Source: Flaviramulus basaltis (GTDB lineage: Bacteria; Bacteroidota; Bacteroidia; Flavobacteriales; Flavobacteriaceae). Taken from it: a stretch of 64,000 bases of DNA. Below are positions 1-10,045 of this stretch, piece by piece; the stretch's first letter is position 1, and the number at the start of each line of letters is the position of its first letter. Where the stretch lies: the NCBI RefSeq assembly GCF_900114265.1, contig NZ_FPKV01000002.1, positions 496,001 to 560,000 on the forward strand, written 5' to 3'. The notes under the pieces were generated by a model. The model searched no databases. It had not been told where the DNA came from and saw only the letters and a list, made by a program, of their open reading frames with translations. The translations under genes were made by a program, and so were the position numbers.

Positions 1-1
1 A

Positions 2-2443
2 AAAATGGTGAGTTATAGTGATGAACAAATAAAAGAACTCATCATAAGTGATTTTAAAGGAAAGCGTATTAATATTTTAGCACCTGTTGTACGTTCTAGA
101 AAAGGGCATTATCGTGAGTTATTTGAGCAAATTGCGAAACAAGGTTTTGTAAAAGTGAGAACTGATGGTGAAATTCGGGATATTGCTAAAGGCATGAAAT
201 TAGATCGTTACAAAAATCATGATATTGAAATTGTAATTGATCGTTTAAAAATTGATGACTCGGTTGATAATGATAAACGCCTAACTGAAACCATAAATAC
301 AGCTATGTATCATGGTGAAGATGTGCTTTTAGTAATAGATCAAGACACGCAAGAAACACGTTATTTTAGTAGAAATTTAATGTGCCCTACAAGCGGAATT
401 TCATACCCAAATCCAGAACCAAATAACTTTTCATTCAATTCCCCAAAAGGCGCTTGCGACAATTGTAATGGTATTGGCACCTTATATCAGGTTAACGAAA
501 ATAAAATTATTCCAGACGATAAACTTTCTATAAAAGCAGGTGCATTAGCACCTCATGGTCCAGAAAAAAACAGTTGGATTTTTAAGCAGTTTGAAACAAT
601 TGCACAACGTTTTAATTTTAAATTAACCGATGCCTATAAAGATATACCTCAAGATGCTAAACAAATGATTTTGTATGGTGGAAACGAAAAATTTTCAGTC
701 GAAAGTAAAACTTTAGGAGTTACACGTGATTATAAAATAGACTTTGAAGGTGTTGCAAATTTTATAGATAACCAATACAAAACTGCCGAATCCACATCTT
801 TAAAACGTTGGGCCAAAGACTACATGGACAAAGTGACTTGTCCTGTTTGCGAAGGTTCTCGTTTAAAAAAAGAATCGCTTTATTTCAAAATAAACAATAA
901 GAATATAGCTGAACTTGCAAACACACATATTTCTGAATTAGCAAAATGGTTTAGCGATTTAAACAATCATCTTTCAGACAAACAATTAAAAATTGCTGAA
1001 GAAGTTGTTAAAGAAATCAAATCAAGATTACAGTTTTTACTTGATGTTGGTTTAGATTATTTAGCATTAAATCGAGGTTCAAAAACCCTTTCTGGTGGAG
1101 AAGCACAACGTATTCGTCTAGCTACTCAAATTGGATCGCAATTGGTTGGCGTTTTATATATTTTAGATGAACCTAGTATTGGATTGCATCAGAGAGATAA
1201 CGAAAAACTTATAAACTCATTAGTATCACTTCGTGATATTGGTAACTCTGTTATTGTTGTTGAGCATGATAAAGACATGATTGAACGTGCCGATTATGTT
1301 ATAGATATTGGCCCAAAAGCCGGAAAATATGGTGGTGAAATTATTAGCATAGGTACACCTGAAGAATTAAAAACACATAATACACTTACTGCCGATTATT
1401 TAAACGGTAATAAGCAAATTGAAGTTCCTAAAAAACGTCGCGAAGGCAATGGCAAATTTTTAGAACTTAAAGGATGTACAGGTAATAATTTAAAAAATGT
1501 ATCCGTTAAATTTCCTTTAGGAAAAATGATTGGGGTTACAGGTGTTTCTGGTAGCGGAAAATCAACTTTAATTAACGAAACACTCTATCCTATTTTAAAT
1601 GCTTATTATTTTAATGGCGTAAAAAAACCAATGCCTTACAAAAGCATAAAAGGCTTAGAGCACATTGATAAAGTTATTGACATCAATCAATCGCCTATTG
1701 GAAGAACACCACGCAGTAATCCTGCAACTTATACAGGTACATTTAGTGAAGTAAGAGCGCTTTTCGCAAAAATACCTGAAGCTATGATTCGTGGTTATAA
1801 AGCAGGTAGATTTAGTTTTAATGTAAAAGGCGGACGTTGTGAAACTTGTCAAGGTGGTGGTTTACGAGTTATTGAAATGAATTTTCTTCCAGATGTTTAT
1901 GTGGAATGTGAAACCTGTCAAGGAAAACGTTTTAATCGTGAAACCTTAGAAATTCGTTACAAAGGAAAAAATATTAGTGATGTTCTAAACATGACTATGA
2001 ATGAAGCTGTAGAGTTTTTTGAACATATTCCTAAAATTCATAAAAAGTTAAAAACCATTAAAGATGTTGGTTTAGGCTATATTACTTTAGGTCAACAAAG
2101 CACAACACTTTCTGGTGGTGAGGCACAACGTATAAAACTCGCTACAGAACTTTCTAAAAGAGATACAGGAAATACCTTTTATATTTTAGATGAACCTACT
2201 ACGGGTTTACATTTTGAAGATATTCGTGTACTTATGATTGTTTTAAACAAACTTGCTAACAAAGGAAATACAGTGCTTATCATAGAGCATAATTTAGACG
2301 TTATTAAAACCGTTGACCATATTATTGATATTGGATATGAAGGCGGAAAAGGTGGCGGAAAAATTATTGTTGAAGGCACTCCAGAGGAAGTTTCAAAACA
2401 TAAAAAAAGCTACACTGCTAAGTTTCTTAAAAAGGAGCTTTAA
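2..2443 (+). CDS. uvrA: UvrA, excinuclease ABC subunit A (5' end outside window)
   Basis: This is the damage-recognition ATPase of nucleotide excision repair, which acts in the cytoplasm with UvrB. The reading frame is open from base 2, and the first ATG (base 5) is internal, so roughly the first 120-130 residues, including the first Walker A, lie upstream. Counting from that ATG there are a first ABC signature LSGGEAQRIRLA near 362 with ILDEPSIGLH, a second Walker A GVSGSGKST near 515, a complete C-x2-C-x19-C-x2-C zinc finger near 612-638 and a second LSGGEAQRIKLA near 701 with ILDEPTTGLH. The other zinc-finger region near residues 127-153 has CPTS where CPxC is usual, so one ligand is missing. 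I believe this degeneracy is common in Bacteroidota UvrA. Confidence 0.97.
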   Translation, partial: KMVSYSDEQIKELIISDFKGKRINILAPVVRSRKGHYRELFEQIAKQGFVKVRTDGEIRDIAKGMKLDRYKNHDIEIVIDRLKIDDSVDNDKRLTETINTAMYHGEDVLLVIDQDTQETRYFSRNLMCPTSGISYPNPEPNNFSFNSPKGACDNCNGIGTLYQVNENKIIPDDKLSIKAGALAPHGPEKNSWIFKQFETIAQRFNFKLTDAYKDIPQDAKQMILYGGNEKFSVESKTLGVTRDYKIDFEGVANFIDNQYKTAESTSLKRWAKDYMDKVTCPVCEGSRLKKESLYFKINNKNIAELANTHISELAKWFSDLNNHLSDKQLKIAEEVVKEIKSRLQFLLDVGLDYLALNRGSKTLSGGEAQRIRLATQIGSQLVGVLYILDEPSIGLHQRDNEKLINSLVSLRDIGNSVIVVEHDKDMIERADYVIDIGPKAGKYGGEIISIGTPEELKTHNTLTADYLNGNKQIEVPKKRREGNGKFLELKGCTGNNLKNVSVKFPLGKMIGVTGVSGSGKSTLINETLYPILNAYYFNGVKKPMPYKSIKGLEHIDKVIDINQSPIGRTPRSNPATYTGTFSEVRALFAKIPEAMIRGYKAGRFSFNVKGGRCETCQGGGLRVIEMNFLPDVYVECETCQGKRFNRETLEIRYKGKNISDVLNMTMNEAVEFFEHIPKIHKKLKTIKDVGLGYITLGQQSTTLSGGEAQRIKLATELSKRDTGNTFYILDEPTTGLHFEDIRVLMIVLNKLANKGNTVLIIEHNLDVIKTVDHIIDIGYEGGKGGGKIIVEGTPEEVSKHKKSYTAKFLKKEL

Positions 2444-2519
2444 ATAATTAATCTGCTTATCATTCACATAACGTCAATGTACTCAATAGATTAATAAATT
2501 ATCTCATTTGATATTTAAT

Positions 2520-2550
2520 TTGTTAAGCACCATTTACTTTTCTATCTTTA
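2520..2550 (+). promoter_or_regulatory. Bacteroidota-type promoter of the small membrane protein
   Basis: TTG at 2520-2522, 20 bases, then TATCTTTA at 2543-2550, close to the TTG-N17-23-TAnnTTTG consensus of the phylum. A start site about 7 bases downstream would leave a leader of about 20 bases before the ATG at 2579. Confidence 0.5.
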
Positions 2551-2551
2551 G

Positions 2552-2746
<195 letters not shown>

Positions 2747-2770
2747 TTTTAAATAACTAAATTATATAAT

Positions 2771-2800
2771 AAAGGCAAATCTTATTAAGATTTGCCTTTT
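2771..2800 (+). terminator. Rho-independent terminator
   Basis: A perfect 13-bp stem (aaaggcaaatctt / aagatttgccttt) with a 3-base loop. The T-rich 3' arm is flanked by A-rich sequence on the other side, so it can work in both directions. It closes the small membrane protein gene. Confidence 0.85.
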
Positions 2801-2909
2801 GCTATTTAAAACCATTTATATTTTTTGATTCATAAATTATATGAGCAACAATTAAGTAATCTAATTTATAAATATTATTTTGCAGACATAAATATATACT
2901 ATTATTAAA

Positions 2910-3599
2910 ATGAGAAAAGAGCAACACCATAAAGGTTGGAATGAAATAAAAACAAACGATTCATGGGCCATTTTTAAAATTATGGGCGAATTTGTAAGTG
3001 GTTTTGAAAAGATGAGTAAAATTGGACCTTGTGTTTCCATTTTTGGATCTGCAAGAACAAAACCAGATCATAAATATTATAAACTTACTGAAAAAATAGC
3101 TCAAAAAATTGTTGAAGCTGGTTATGGCGTTATTACGGGTGGAGGACCAGGAATTATGGAAGCTGGAAATAAAGGTGCTCATTTAGGTGGAGGAACTTCT
3201 GTTGGGTTAAATATTGAATTACCTTTTGAGCAGCACGACAACCCTTATATAGACCATGACAAAAGCTTAGATTTTGATTACTTTTTTGTTCGTAAAGTCA
3301 TGTTTGTAAAATACTCTCAAGGTTTTGTAGTTATGCCTGGTGGTTTTGGGACTCTAGATGAACTTTTTGAAGCTATTACGCTTATACAAACACATAAAAT
3401 TGGAAAATTTCCAATTATTTTAGTTGGTACAGATTTCTGGGAAGGCTTAATAGATTGGGTAAAAAAAACATTGTTAGATTCTTTTGCTAGCATTAGTACT
3501 AAAGATTTAGATCTTGTTCATTTAGTAGATACCGAAGATGAAGTTATTGCCATACTTGAGGCTTTTTATAAAGAATCTGGCTTAAGTCCAAACTTTTAG
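2910..3599 (+). CDS. LOG-family (TIGR00730) nucleotide phosphoribohydrolase
   Basis: A Rossmann-fold protein of 229 residues of the lysine-decarboxylase-like LOG family. Characterised members remove the ribose 5-phosphate from cytokinin or purine nucleotides; the physiological substrate here is unknown. The two family signatures are present: GGGPGIMEAGNKGA at about 77-90 and PGGFGTLDE at 143-151, which carries the catalytic Glu. There is no signal peptide, so it should be cytoplasmic. It follows a strong terminator and stands alone, with no functional link to its neighbours visible. Confidence 0.88.
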   Translation: MRKEQHHKGWNEIKTNDSWAIFKIMGEFVSGFEKMSKIGPCVSIFGSARTKPDHKYYKLTEKIAQKIVEAGYGVITGGGPGIMEAGNKGAHLGGGTSVGLNIELPFEQHDNPYIDHDKSLDFDYFFVRKVMFVKYSQGFVVMPGGFGTLDELFEAITLIQTHKIGKFPIILVGTDFWEGLIDWVKKTLLDSFASISTKDLDLVHLVDTEDEVIAILEAFYKESGLSPNF

Positions 3600-3731
3600 T
3601 AAAACCAATAGTCTTAATTTTACGTTAATACTAGTGAGTACTAGTAATTGACTACAATTATTTAATCTAGTATTTACTATATTGCAACGCCTTACATGAA
3701 TTATTAACCGTTTAATGTTTTAAATAATAAA

Positions 3732-6563
3732 TTGAAATTCCGCCTTTTAAGTTCTGTTTTATTTGCACTAATATGCTTTAAAAACTTTAGTCAAAACAAA
3801 ATTGACTTAAAAGGCGTTTTTGATATTGAGAACAAACAAATTAAAATTTCTCAAACTATAGAGTATCAAAATACTTCGCAAGACGAATTAAAAACTATTT
3901 ACTTAAACGATTGGGCTAACAGTTTTTCTACAAAAAAAACACCTCTTGCAATTCGAATTGCCGATGAATATATAAATGATTTTCATTTAGCAAAAAGCGA
4001 AGATAGAGGCTTTTCAGTAATAACGTCAATAAAACAAAATAACGAAGATTTAGTTTTTAAAGGGCTTAAAAATCAATCAGATATTATTGAGGTTGAACTA
4101 AATGAGACTTTAAAGCCAAATGAATCTTACACCATTCACTTAGAATATATTGTCCAAGTTCCAAATGCAAAGTTTACAAACTATGGTATTACAGAAAATG
4201 GAGATTATAATTTAAGATATTGGTATATCACACCCGCGATTTATAATGGAGAATGGCAATATTATAGCAATAAAAATCTAGACGATTTATTTATCCCAAA
4301 GGCAGATATTACTTTAGAAATTGAGTATCCTAATGGTTATGTAATAACTTCAGAATTAGATATAAATAACGTATCACAAAAAGAGGATAAGCAAATAGTA
4401 AAGCTAGAAGGAAAAGATAGGATAAACACAAAATTATTCTTAAAAAAGAATTCAGATTTTAAAACTATTCAGGATAAACATTTTTCATTAATTTCAAATA
4501 TAAATGATGAAGGTCTAGAGGTTCTTGATAAAGTTTTAATTACTGAAAAAATAACAAAATTCATTTTTGATAATTTTGGCGAATATCCACATAAAAAACT
4601 TCTGCTTACTCAAATTGACTATGATAAAGATCCTATTTATGGTTTAAACTTTTTACCAAGTTTTATACAACCATATCCAGATAATTTTCAATATGAGTTA
4701 AAACTTTTAAAAATTGCATTACATAATTACTTAGAAAATACACTTTTAATCAATCCAAGAAAAGAACAATGGTTACTGGATGGTATTCAAATTTATTATT
4801 TAATGAATTATGTTGATGAGCATTATCCAAATATGAAGTTTTTGGGTTCTATTTCAGATCTTTGGGGCGTTCGATCCTTTCATGCAGCAGACATGAAATT
4901 TAATGATAAATATTTGTTAGCATTCATGCTTATGGCACGAACAAATAGAGATCAACCTTTAACAATGCAAAAGGATTCTTTGTTAAAATTTAATAAAAAC
5001 ATTGCTAATAAATACAAAGCAGGTATTGGACTTAAATATTTAGATGATTTTGTAAATAGTGATATTGTTGAAAATAGTATTGAAACATTTTTAATTGAAA
5101 ACAAGTTAAAACCAACATCAACAGAAAAATTTGAAAACTATATTAAATCTAAAACCAATAAGAATATTGATTGGTTTTTTGAAGATTATTTAAAAACAAG
5201 AAAAAAGATAGATTTCAAAATTAAAAAAGTTAAAAAAACTGAAGATTCAATTACCGTTACTATAAAAAACAAACGAAATAATAGCATGCCTATTTCGCTA
5301 TATAGCCTTAATAACGATAGTATTGTATCGAAAACCTGGGTTGAAAATATAAGTGATAGCAAAACATTAACGATTCCTAGAAATGATGCCAATAAACTGG
5401 TTTTAAATTATAATAGTGTAATTCCTGAAATTAATGCAAGAGACAATTGGAAATCGTTAAAAGGATTCTTTTTCAACAACAAACCCTTACAATTAAGGCT
5501 TTTTAAAGACATTGAAGACCCTAATTACAATCAAGTGTTCTTTATGCCAATTGCAGAATTCAATAATATTTATGACGGTTTTACTTTGGGACTAAGAGCT
5601 TATAATAAAACTGTTTTAAGAAAACTTTTTAATTATAAAATAGAGCCTCAATACGCTCTTAAATCAAAATCTCTAACAGGTTCTGCATCAGTTTCTAAAA
5701 CTCATTATTTAGAAAACAGTAATCTTTATTTTATAAATTATGGGATTGTAGGCGGTTACACGTCATACGCCGAGGATTTATTTGTTAGAATAATTACACC
5801 TTCATTAACGCTAAGCTTTAGAGAAGATGATGATTTTCGCTCAAACAAACGTGAGTCATTACTTTTTAGATATATAGATATAAAAAGAGATGAAGATGTC
5901 AATAATATTTTAACTAATAATCAACCAAATTATAGCATATTTAATGCACGTTATATTCATTCAAATGATAATCTTATCAATTTTAACAAATGGTATACAG
6001 ACTTTCAAATAGGAGAAAAATTCAGCAAGTTTTCTTTTAATTACGAATACAGAAAATTATTTGAAAGCAACAGGCAGCTTAACATACGTGTATTTGCAGG
6101 TACCTTTTTAAAGAACAACTCAGATCCTACTTCAAATTATTTTAGTTTTGCATTAGACAGACCAACCGATTATTTATTTGATTACTCATATTTAGGTCGT
6201 TCTGAATCTACTGGTATTTTTAGCCAACAATACATAGATGCCGAAGGTGGTTTTAAATCAAAATTAGAAACTCCATATGCAAATCAATGGATTACAACCT
6301 TTAACACGAGTACAACACTTTGGAAATATGTACTTGCATATGGCGATATAGGATTATTAAAAAACAAGTTTGAAACGCCTAAATTTGTTTATGACTCTGG
6401 TATACGAATAAATTTAGTAACAGATTACTTTGAAATATACCTTCCTGTATACTCAAATCTTGGCTGGGAAATTGGACAAACGAATTACGAACAAAAAATT
6501 AGATTTAAATTCACAGTAGATCCACAAGCTCTTTTAGGTCTCTTTAGAAGAAGATGGTATTAA
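3732..6563 (+). CDS. M1-like secreted protein without the HExxH site
   Basis: A 943-residue exported protein. A signal peptide (MKFRLLSSVLFALICFKNFSQ) comes first, then an M1-aminopeptidase-like beta and helical region to about residue 570, then a long beta-rich C-terminal part that may form a membrane barrel. In the helix where active M1 enzymes have HExxH the sequence reads HNYLE (near residue 334), and the downstream segment reads QWLLDGIQIYY rather than WLxEGFA, so it is probably not a peptidase. The start is a TTG: an in-frame stop lies four codons upstream at 3720-3722 and no ATG precedes the signal peptide. I recall flavobacterial relatives with the same loss, but its role is unknown. 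Confidence 0.75.
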   Translation: MKFRLLSSVLFALICFKNFSQNKIDLKGVFDIENKQIKISQTIEYQNTSQDELKTIYLNDWANSFSTKKTPLAIRIADEYINDFHLAKSEDRGFSVITSIKQNNEDLVFKGLKNQSDIIEVELNETLKPNESYTIHLEYIVQVPNAKFTNYGITENGDYNLRYWYITPAIYNGEWQYYSNKNLDDLFIPKADITLEIEYPNGYVITSELDINNVSQKEDKQIVKLEGKDRINTKLFLKKNSDFKTIQDKHFSLISNINDEGLEVLDKVLITEKITKFIFDNFGEYPHKKLLLTQIDYDKDPIYGLNFLPSFIQPYPDNFQYELKLLKIALHNYLENTLLINPRKEQWLLDGIQIYYLMNYVDEHYPNMKFLGSISDLWGVRSFHAADMKFNDKYLLAFMLMARTNRDQPLTMQKDSLLKFNKNIANKYKAGIGLKYLDDFVNSDIVENSIETFLIENKLKPTSTEKFENYIKSKTNKNIDWFFEDYLKTRKKIDFKIKKVKKTEDSITVTIKNKRNNSMPISLYSLNNDSIVSKTWVENISDSKTLTIPRNDANKLVLNYNSVIPEINARDNWKSLKGFFFNNKPLQLRLFKDIEDPNYNQVFFMPIAEFNNIYDGFTLGLRAYNKTVLRKLFNYKIEPQYALKSKSLTGSASVSKTHYLENSNLYFINYGIVGGYTSYAEDLFVRIITPSLTLSFREDDDFRSNKRESLLFRYIDIKRDEDVNNILTNNQPNYSIFNARYIHSNDNLINFNKWYTDFQIGEKFSKFSFNYEYRKLFESNRQLNIRVFAGTFLKNNSDPTSNYFSFALDRPTDYLFDYSYLGRSESTGIFSQQYIDAEGGFKSKLETPYANQWITTFNTSTTLWKYVLAYGDIGLLKNKFETPKFVYDSGIRINLVTDYFEIYLPVYSNLGWEIGQTNYEQKIRFKFTVDPQALLGLFRRRWY

Positions 6564-6678
6564 AATAAAATTATTAAATAATTATCAGTAATTATCAATT
6601 CTGTTGAATAAATAACAATTTTTCTTTCTTTATATTGATTTTTTTATTGAATTGTTAAAAAATTACAGCATCATTTAA

Positions 6679-6709
6679 TTGTAAAAAAGGTGTAATTTAT
6701 CTATTTTTG
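6679..6709 (+). promoter_or_regulatory. Promoter of the E1 fusion gene
   Basis: TTG at 6679-6681, 20 bases, then a perfect TATTTTTG (TAnnTTTG) at 6702-6709. It overlaps a possible upstream TTG start codon at 6707, so transcription begins after that codon and translation must start at the ATG at 6731, leaving a leader of roughly 15 bases. Confidence 0.65.
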
Positions 6710-6730
6710 CAGAAACAAAAGCATTTCCCT

Positions 6731-9142
6731 ATGCAAACCATTACCAATTTGGAAAAAGACTTATCATTTGAAGATTTTAAGGCTGAAGTTATAGCTGACT
6801 ATAAAATAGCCATTGAAAGTAGAGAATGTAGTTTACTAGGTCGCCGTGAAGTTTTAACTGGCAAAGCTAAATTTGGAATTTTTGGTGACGGTAAAGAAGT
6901 GCCGCAATTAGCTATGGCTAAAGCCTTTTTGAAAGGCGATTGGAGATCGGGTTACTACCGTGACCAAACCTTTATGATGGCTATAGGTGAATTAACTAAA
7001 GAGCAATTTTTTGCTGGATTATATGCCAATACAGATATAGAATTAGAACCCATGTCTGCAGGACGCCAAATGGGCGGGCACTTTGTTACTCATAGTTTAA
7101 ATGATAATGGTAGCTGGAAAGATTTAACTAAACAATATAACTCTAGTGCAGATATCTCTCCAACAGCTTCTCAAATGCCTCGCTTATTAGGTTTAGCACA
7201 AGCTTCTAAAATTTTCAGACAAGTTGAAGGCATCAATAAAACCAATTTTTCAATAAATGGAAATGAGGTTGCTTGGGGAACTATTGGAAATGCAAGTACT
7301 AGTGAAGGTTTGTTTTTCGAAACCATTAATGCAGCTGGAGTGTTGCAAGTCCCTATGGTAATTAGTATTTGGGATGATGAATATGGCATTTCAGTACACG
7401 CAAAACACCATACTACAAAAGAAAATATATCTGAAATTTTAAGAGGCTTTCAAAGAGATAAAAATAGTAACGGCTATGAAATTTTACGTGTAAAAGGTTG
7501 GGATTACGCAAACCTTATAGAAACATATCAAGAAGCTAGCACTATTGCTAGAGAAGAACATGTACCTGTTTTAATACATGTTTTTGAGCTTACGCAACCT
7601 CAAGGGCACTCTACATCTGGTTCACATGAACGTTACAAAAATCAAGAACGTTTAGATTGGGAAGCTAATCACGATTGTAACCTTAAAATGCGAGAATGGA
7701 TAATAGAAAGTGGCATTACAACAAATGAGGCACTTACCGAAATTGAAAGAGCTGCAAAACGAGAAGTTAGAGAAGCTCGAAAAAATGCATGGAATACGTT
7801 TTTAAAACCTATTAAAAAAGAGCAACAAGACCTTATTTTACTTTTAAAACAAGTAGAAACAAATAGTGTAAATGGTGTTTTTATATCAAAACTTAGAGAT
7901 AGTTTAACACATATTGATGAACCTACCAGAAAAGATCTTTTATCTAACGCTAGAAAAGCTTTAAGGTATACAATTGGAGAATCTTTTGAAGAAAAGAAAC
8001 AACTAGGTAATTGGATTAATGCAATTTTTGAAAACACACAACCCAAATTTAGTTCACATTTATATTCAGAAACCTCAAGATCTAATACGCTGATAAAAGA
8101 AGTAAAACCAGCCTATGATGATGATGCTGAACAAGTAGATGGTCGTGTTATTCTTCGTGATAACTTTGATGCCATTTTTACTAACTATCCTGAAGCTTTA
8201 GTTTTTGGAGAAGACACAGGAAAAATTGGAGATGTTAATCAAGGTTTAGAAGGTTTACAAGAAAAATACGGAGAACTTCGTGTAGCAGATACTGGTATAA
8301 GAGAAGCAACTATTATAGGTCAAGGCATTGGTATGGCATTACGTGGTTTAAGACCCATTGCCGAAATTCAGTATTTAGATTATATCCTTTATGCCATACA
8401 AATTATAAGCGACGATTTAGCAACTACACATTATAGAACAAAAGGCAAGCAAAAATCGCCTTTAATAATAAGAACACGTGGTCACAGACTTGAAGGTATT
8501 TGGCATTCTGGTTCACAAATGGGAGGCATTTTAAATTTAGTTAAAGGCGTAAATTTATTAGTTCCTAGAAATATGACTAAAGCAGCTGGTTTTTACAATA
8601 CTCTTTTGCAGGGAGACGATCCTGCTATAGTTGTAGAATGTTTAAACGGCTACAGACTTAAAGAAAAAATGCCAAATAACTTAAGTGCAATTAAAACACC
8701 AATTGGCATTGTTGAAACAGTAAAAGAAGGAACAGATATTACATTAGTATCATACGGTTCTACTTTAAGAATTGTTGAACAAACTGCAAAAGACCTTTTA
8801 GCAGTTGGTATTGATGCCGAAATTATAGATATACAATCTTTAATTCCGTTTGATTTAAATCATGATATTGTTAAAAGTATAGCAAAAACTAATCGCGTTA
8901 TGATTATTGATGAAGATACTCCTGGAGGAGCTTCTTCATATATTTTAAATGAAATTTTAAATACTCAAAACGGATATCAATATTTAGATAGTTCTCCAAA
9001 AACACTAACAGCTCAAGCACACAGACCAGCTTATGGAAATGATGGTGATTATTTTTCTAAACCATCTGCCGAAGATATTTTTGAAGCAGTTTATGGAGTT
9101 ATGCACGAGGTAAGTCCAACAAATTTTCCAAAACTAAGATAA
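6731..9142 (+). CDS. Branched-chain 2-oxoacid dehydrogenase E1, fused alpha and beta subunits
   Basis: The thiamine-diphosphate E1 component that decarboxylates branched-chain (or similar) 2-oxo acids and passes the acyl group to an E2 lipoyl protein. The 803-residue chain joins the alpha part (about 1-400, with the diphosphate-binding stretch GNASTSEG and the YYRDQTFMM region) to the beta part (about 460-800, with VFGEDTG, the DTGIREATIIGQGIGMAL block and HSGSQMGG). Such alpha-beta fusions are usual in Bacteroidota. The frame can be opened at a TTG at 6707, but that codon lies inside the promoter, so the ATG at 6731 is taken. E2 and E3 are not in the window. Confidence 0.9.
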   Translation: MQTITNLEKDLSFEDFKAEVIADYKIAIESRECSLLGRREVLTGKAKFGIFGDGKEVPQLAMAKAFLKGDWRSGYYRDQTFMMAIGELTKEQFFAGLYANTDIELEPMSAGRQMGGHFVTHSLNDNGSWKDLTKQYNSSADISPTASQMPRLLGLAQASKIFRQVEGINKTNFSINGNEVAWGTIGNASTSEGLFFETINAAGVLQVPMVISIWDDEYGISVHAKHHTTKENISEILRGFQRDKNSNGYEILRVKGWDYANLIETYQEASTIAREEHVPVLIHVFELTQPQGHSTSGSHERYKNQERLDWEANHDCNLKMREWIIESGITTNEALTEIERAAKREVREARKNAWNTFLKPIKKEQQDLILLLKQVETNSVNGVFISKLRDSLTHIDEPTRKDLLSNARKALRYTIGESFEEKKQLGNWINAIFENTQPKFSSHLYSETSRSNTLIKEVKPAYDDDAEQVDGRVILRDNFDAIFTNYPEALVFGEDTGKIGDVNQGLEGLQEKYGELRVADTGIREATIIGQGIGMALRGLRPIAEIQYLDYILYAIQIISDDLATTHYRTKGKQKSPLIIRTRGHRLEGIWHSGSQMGGILNLVKGVNLLVPRNMTKAAGFYNTLLQGDDPAIVVECLNGYRLKEKMPNNLSAIKTPIGIVETVKEGTDITLVSYGSTLRIVEQTAKDLLAVGIDAEIIDIQSLIPFDLNHDIVKSIAKTNRVMIIDEDTPGGASSYILNEILNTQNGYQYLDSSPKTLTAQAHRPAYGNDGDYFSKPSAEDIFEAVYGVMHEVSPTNFPKLR

Positions 9143-9168
9143 ATTAAAACATAATATATATTTATCAT

Positions 9169-9196
9169 AACCATCTTCTATAAGATGGTTTTTTTA
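9169..9196 (+). terminator. Rho-independent terminator after the E1 gene
   Basis: A 9-bp stem aaccatctt / aagatggtt with loop ctat, followed by a run of T. It ends transcription 27 bases after the E1 stop codon. Confidence 0.85.
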
Positions 9197-9218
9197 TATT
9201 TATGAACAAATCATAATT

Positions 9219-9482
9219 ATGGATAAAGAAACACCTTTAATTACTAGAGATTGGTTAGCCATAGAACGAACAAAACTGGCCAACGAAAGGACTTTTCTTG
9301 CCTATTTCAGAACATTTATTGTGTTTTTAGGAACAGGAATAACACTACTAAAATTGGAGTTTTTTTCTGAAATGAAATCATTTGGTATTGTATTGTTAGC
9401 AATATCTCCTGTGATTTTATTAATTGGTTTAATCCGATTATTTTCAGTGAAACGAACCATTAAAAAGCACTATAAAATATAA
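9219..9482 (+). CDS. DUF202 (YidH-like) membrane protein
   Basis: A protein of 87 residues with the DUF202 hallmark RDWLAIERTKLANERTFLAY, followed by a hydrophobic hairpin (about 32-50 and 55-75) and a basic tail. Family members are small inner-membrane proteins of unknown function. A TATATTTA box at 9195-9202, directly after the terminator, could be its -10-like element, with no clear TTG upstream. The next gene's ATG follows its stop codon with no gap, so the two are probably translated from one message. Confidence 0.8.
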   Translation: MDKETPLITRDWLAIERTKLANERTFLAYFRTFIVFLGTGITLLKLEFFSEMKSFGIVLLAISPVILLIGLIRLFSVKRTIKKHYKI

Positions 9483-9953
9483 ATGAAAGCGGTATCAGCA
9501 GTTATAATAAAAAAAGAATTAAAGCATCGCTCATCTGACGAGCTAATGGAGTTATGCCTTCGTTTATCAAGGTTTAAAAAAGAAAACAAAGAACTACTCA
9601 CCTATTTATTATTCGAATCACATAACGAAAGTGGTTATATAGAAAGCGTAAAAAGTTATATGGATGAAGAGTTTGAATTAATAAATACAGATAGCTTTTT
9701 CTATATTAGAAAAAGTGTTCGTAAAATTTTAAGGAATGTTAAAAAGTATATTCGTTACTCTCTAAAAAAGGAAACCGAAGTTGAACTCTTACTCTACTTT
9801 TGTAAAAAATTAAAAAATTTTAAACCCAGTATAAAACGAAGTACACAACTACAAAACATGTATGACAGGCAAATTTTACTTTCTAAAAAAATAATTGGCA
9901 GTCTGCATGAAGATTTACAGTATGATTACAATTTAATGCTTGATGAGTTTTAA
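9483..9953 (+). CDS. Unknown cytoplasmic protein, helical and basic
   Basis: A protein of 156 residues that I do not recognise as a named family. It has no signal peptide or membrane segment. Lys, Arg, Glu and Leu are abundant throughout, so it is likely all helical (for example SSDELMELCLRLSRFKKENK near residues 17-36). The ATG directly abuts the stop codon of the DUF202 gene, which makes translational coupling likely. Its reading frame and codon use match its neighbours, so I take it as a real gene. Confidence 0.7.
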   Translation: MKAVSAVIIKKELKHRSSDELMELCLRLSRFKKENKELLTYLLFESHNESGYIESVKSYMDEEFELINTDSFFYIRKSVRKILRNVKKYIRYSLKKETEVELLLYFCKKLKNFKPSIKRSTQLQNMYDRQILLSKKIIGSLHEDLQYDYNLMLDEF

Positions 9954-10045
9954 ACTATTATCTCTTAAATAATAGTTAGATAATACTACAAACCGTTAAG
10001 CCTCTTTTAATTCAAAAAAAAAAAAGCTTTAAAGGTTATTAATTT

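Noticed and set aside
3625-3680. Repeated ACTAGT/CTAGTA hexamers before the M1-like gene as an operator
   Set aside because: The repeats are short, palindromic and AT-rich, and no other copy or regulator supports them.
6707-6730. TTG start for the E1 fusion
   Set aside because: The codon lies inside the TATTTTTG promoter box, so it would not be part of the message.
7669-8046. A 125-codon minus-strand open frame inside the E1 gene
   Set aside because: It is a shadow of the E1 coding sequence, which is well conserved in the plus frame.
10012-10025. Long A tract near the unknown gene and the epimerase as a terminator
   Set aside because: No stable stem is visible next to it; only short AT-only pairings can be drawn.
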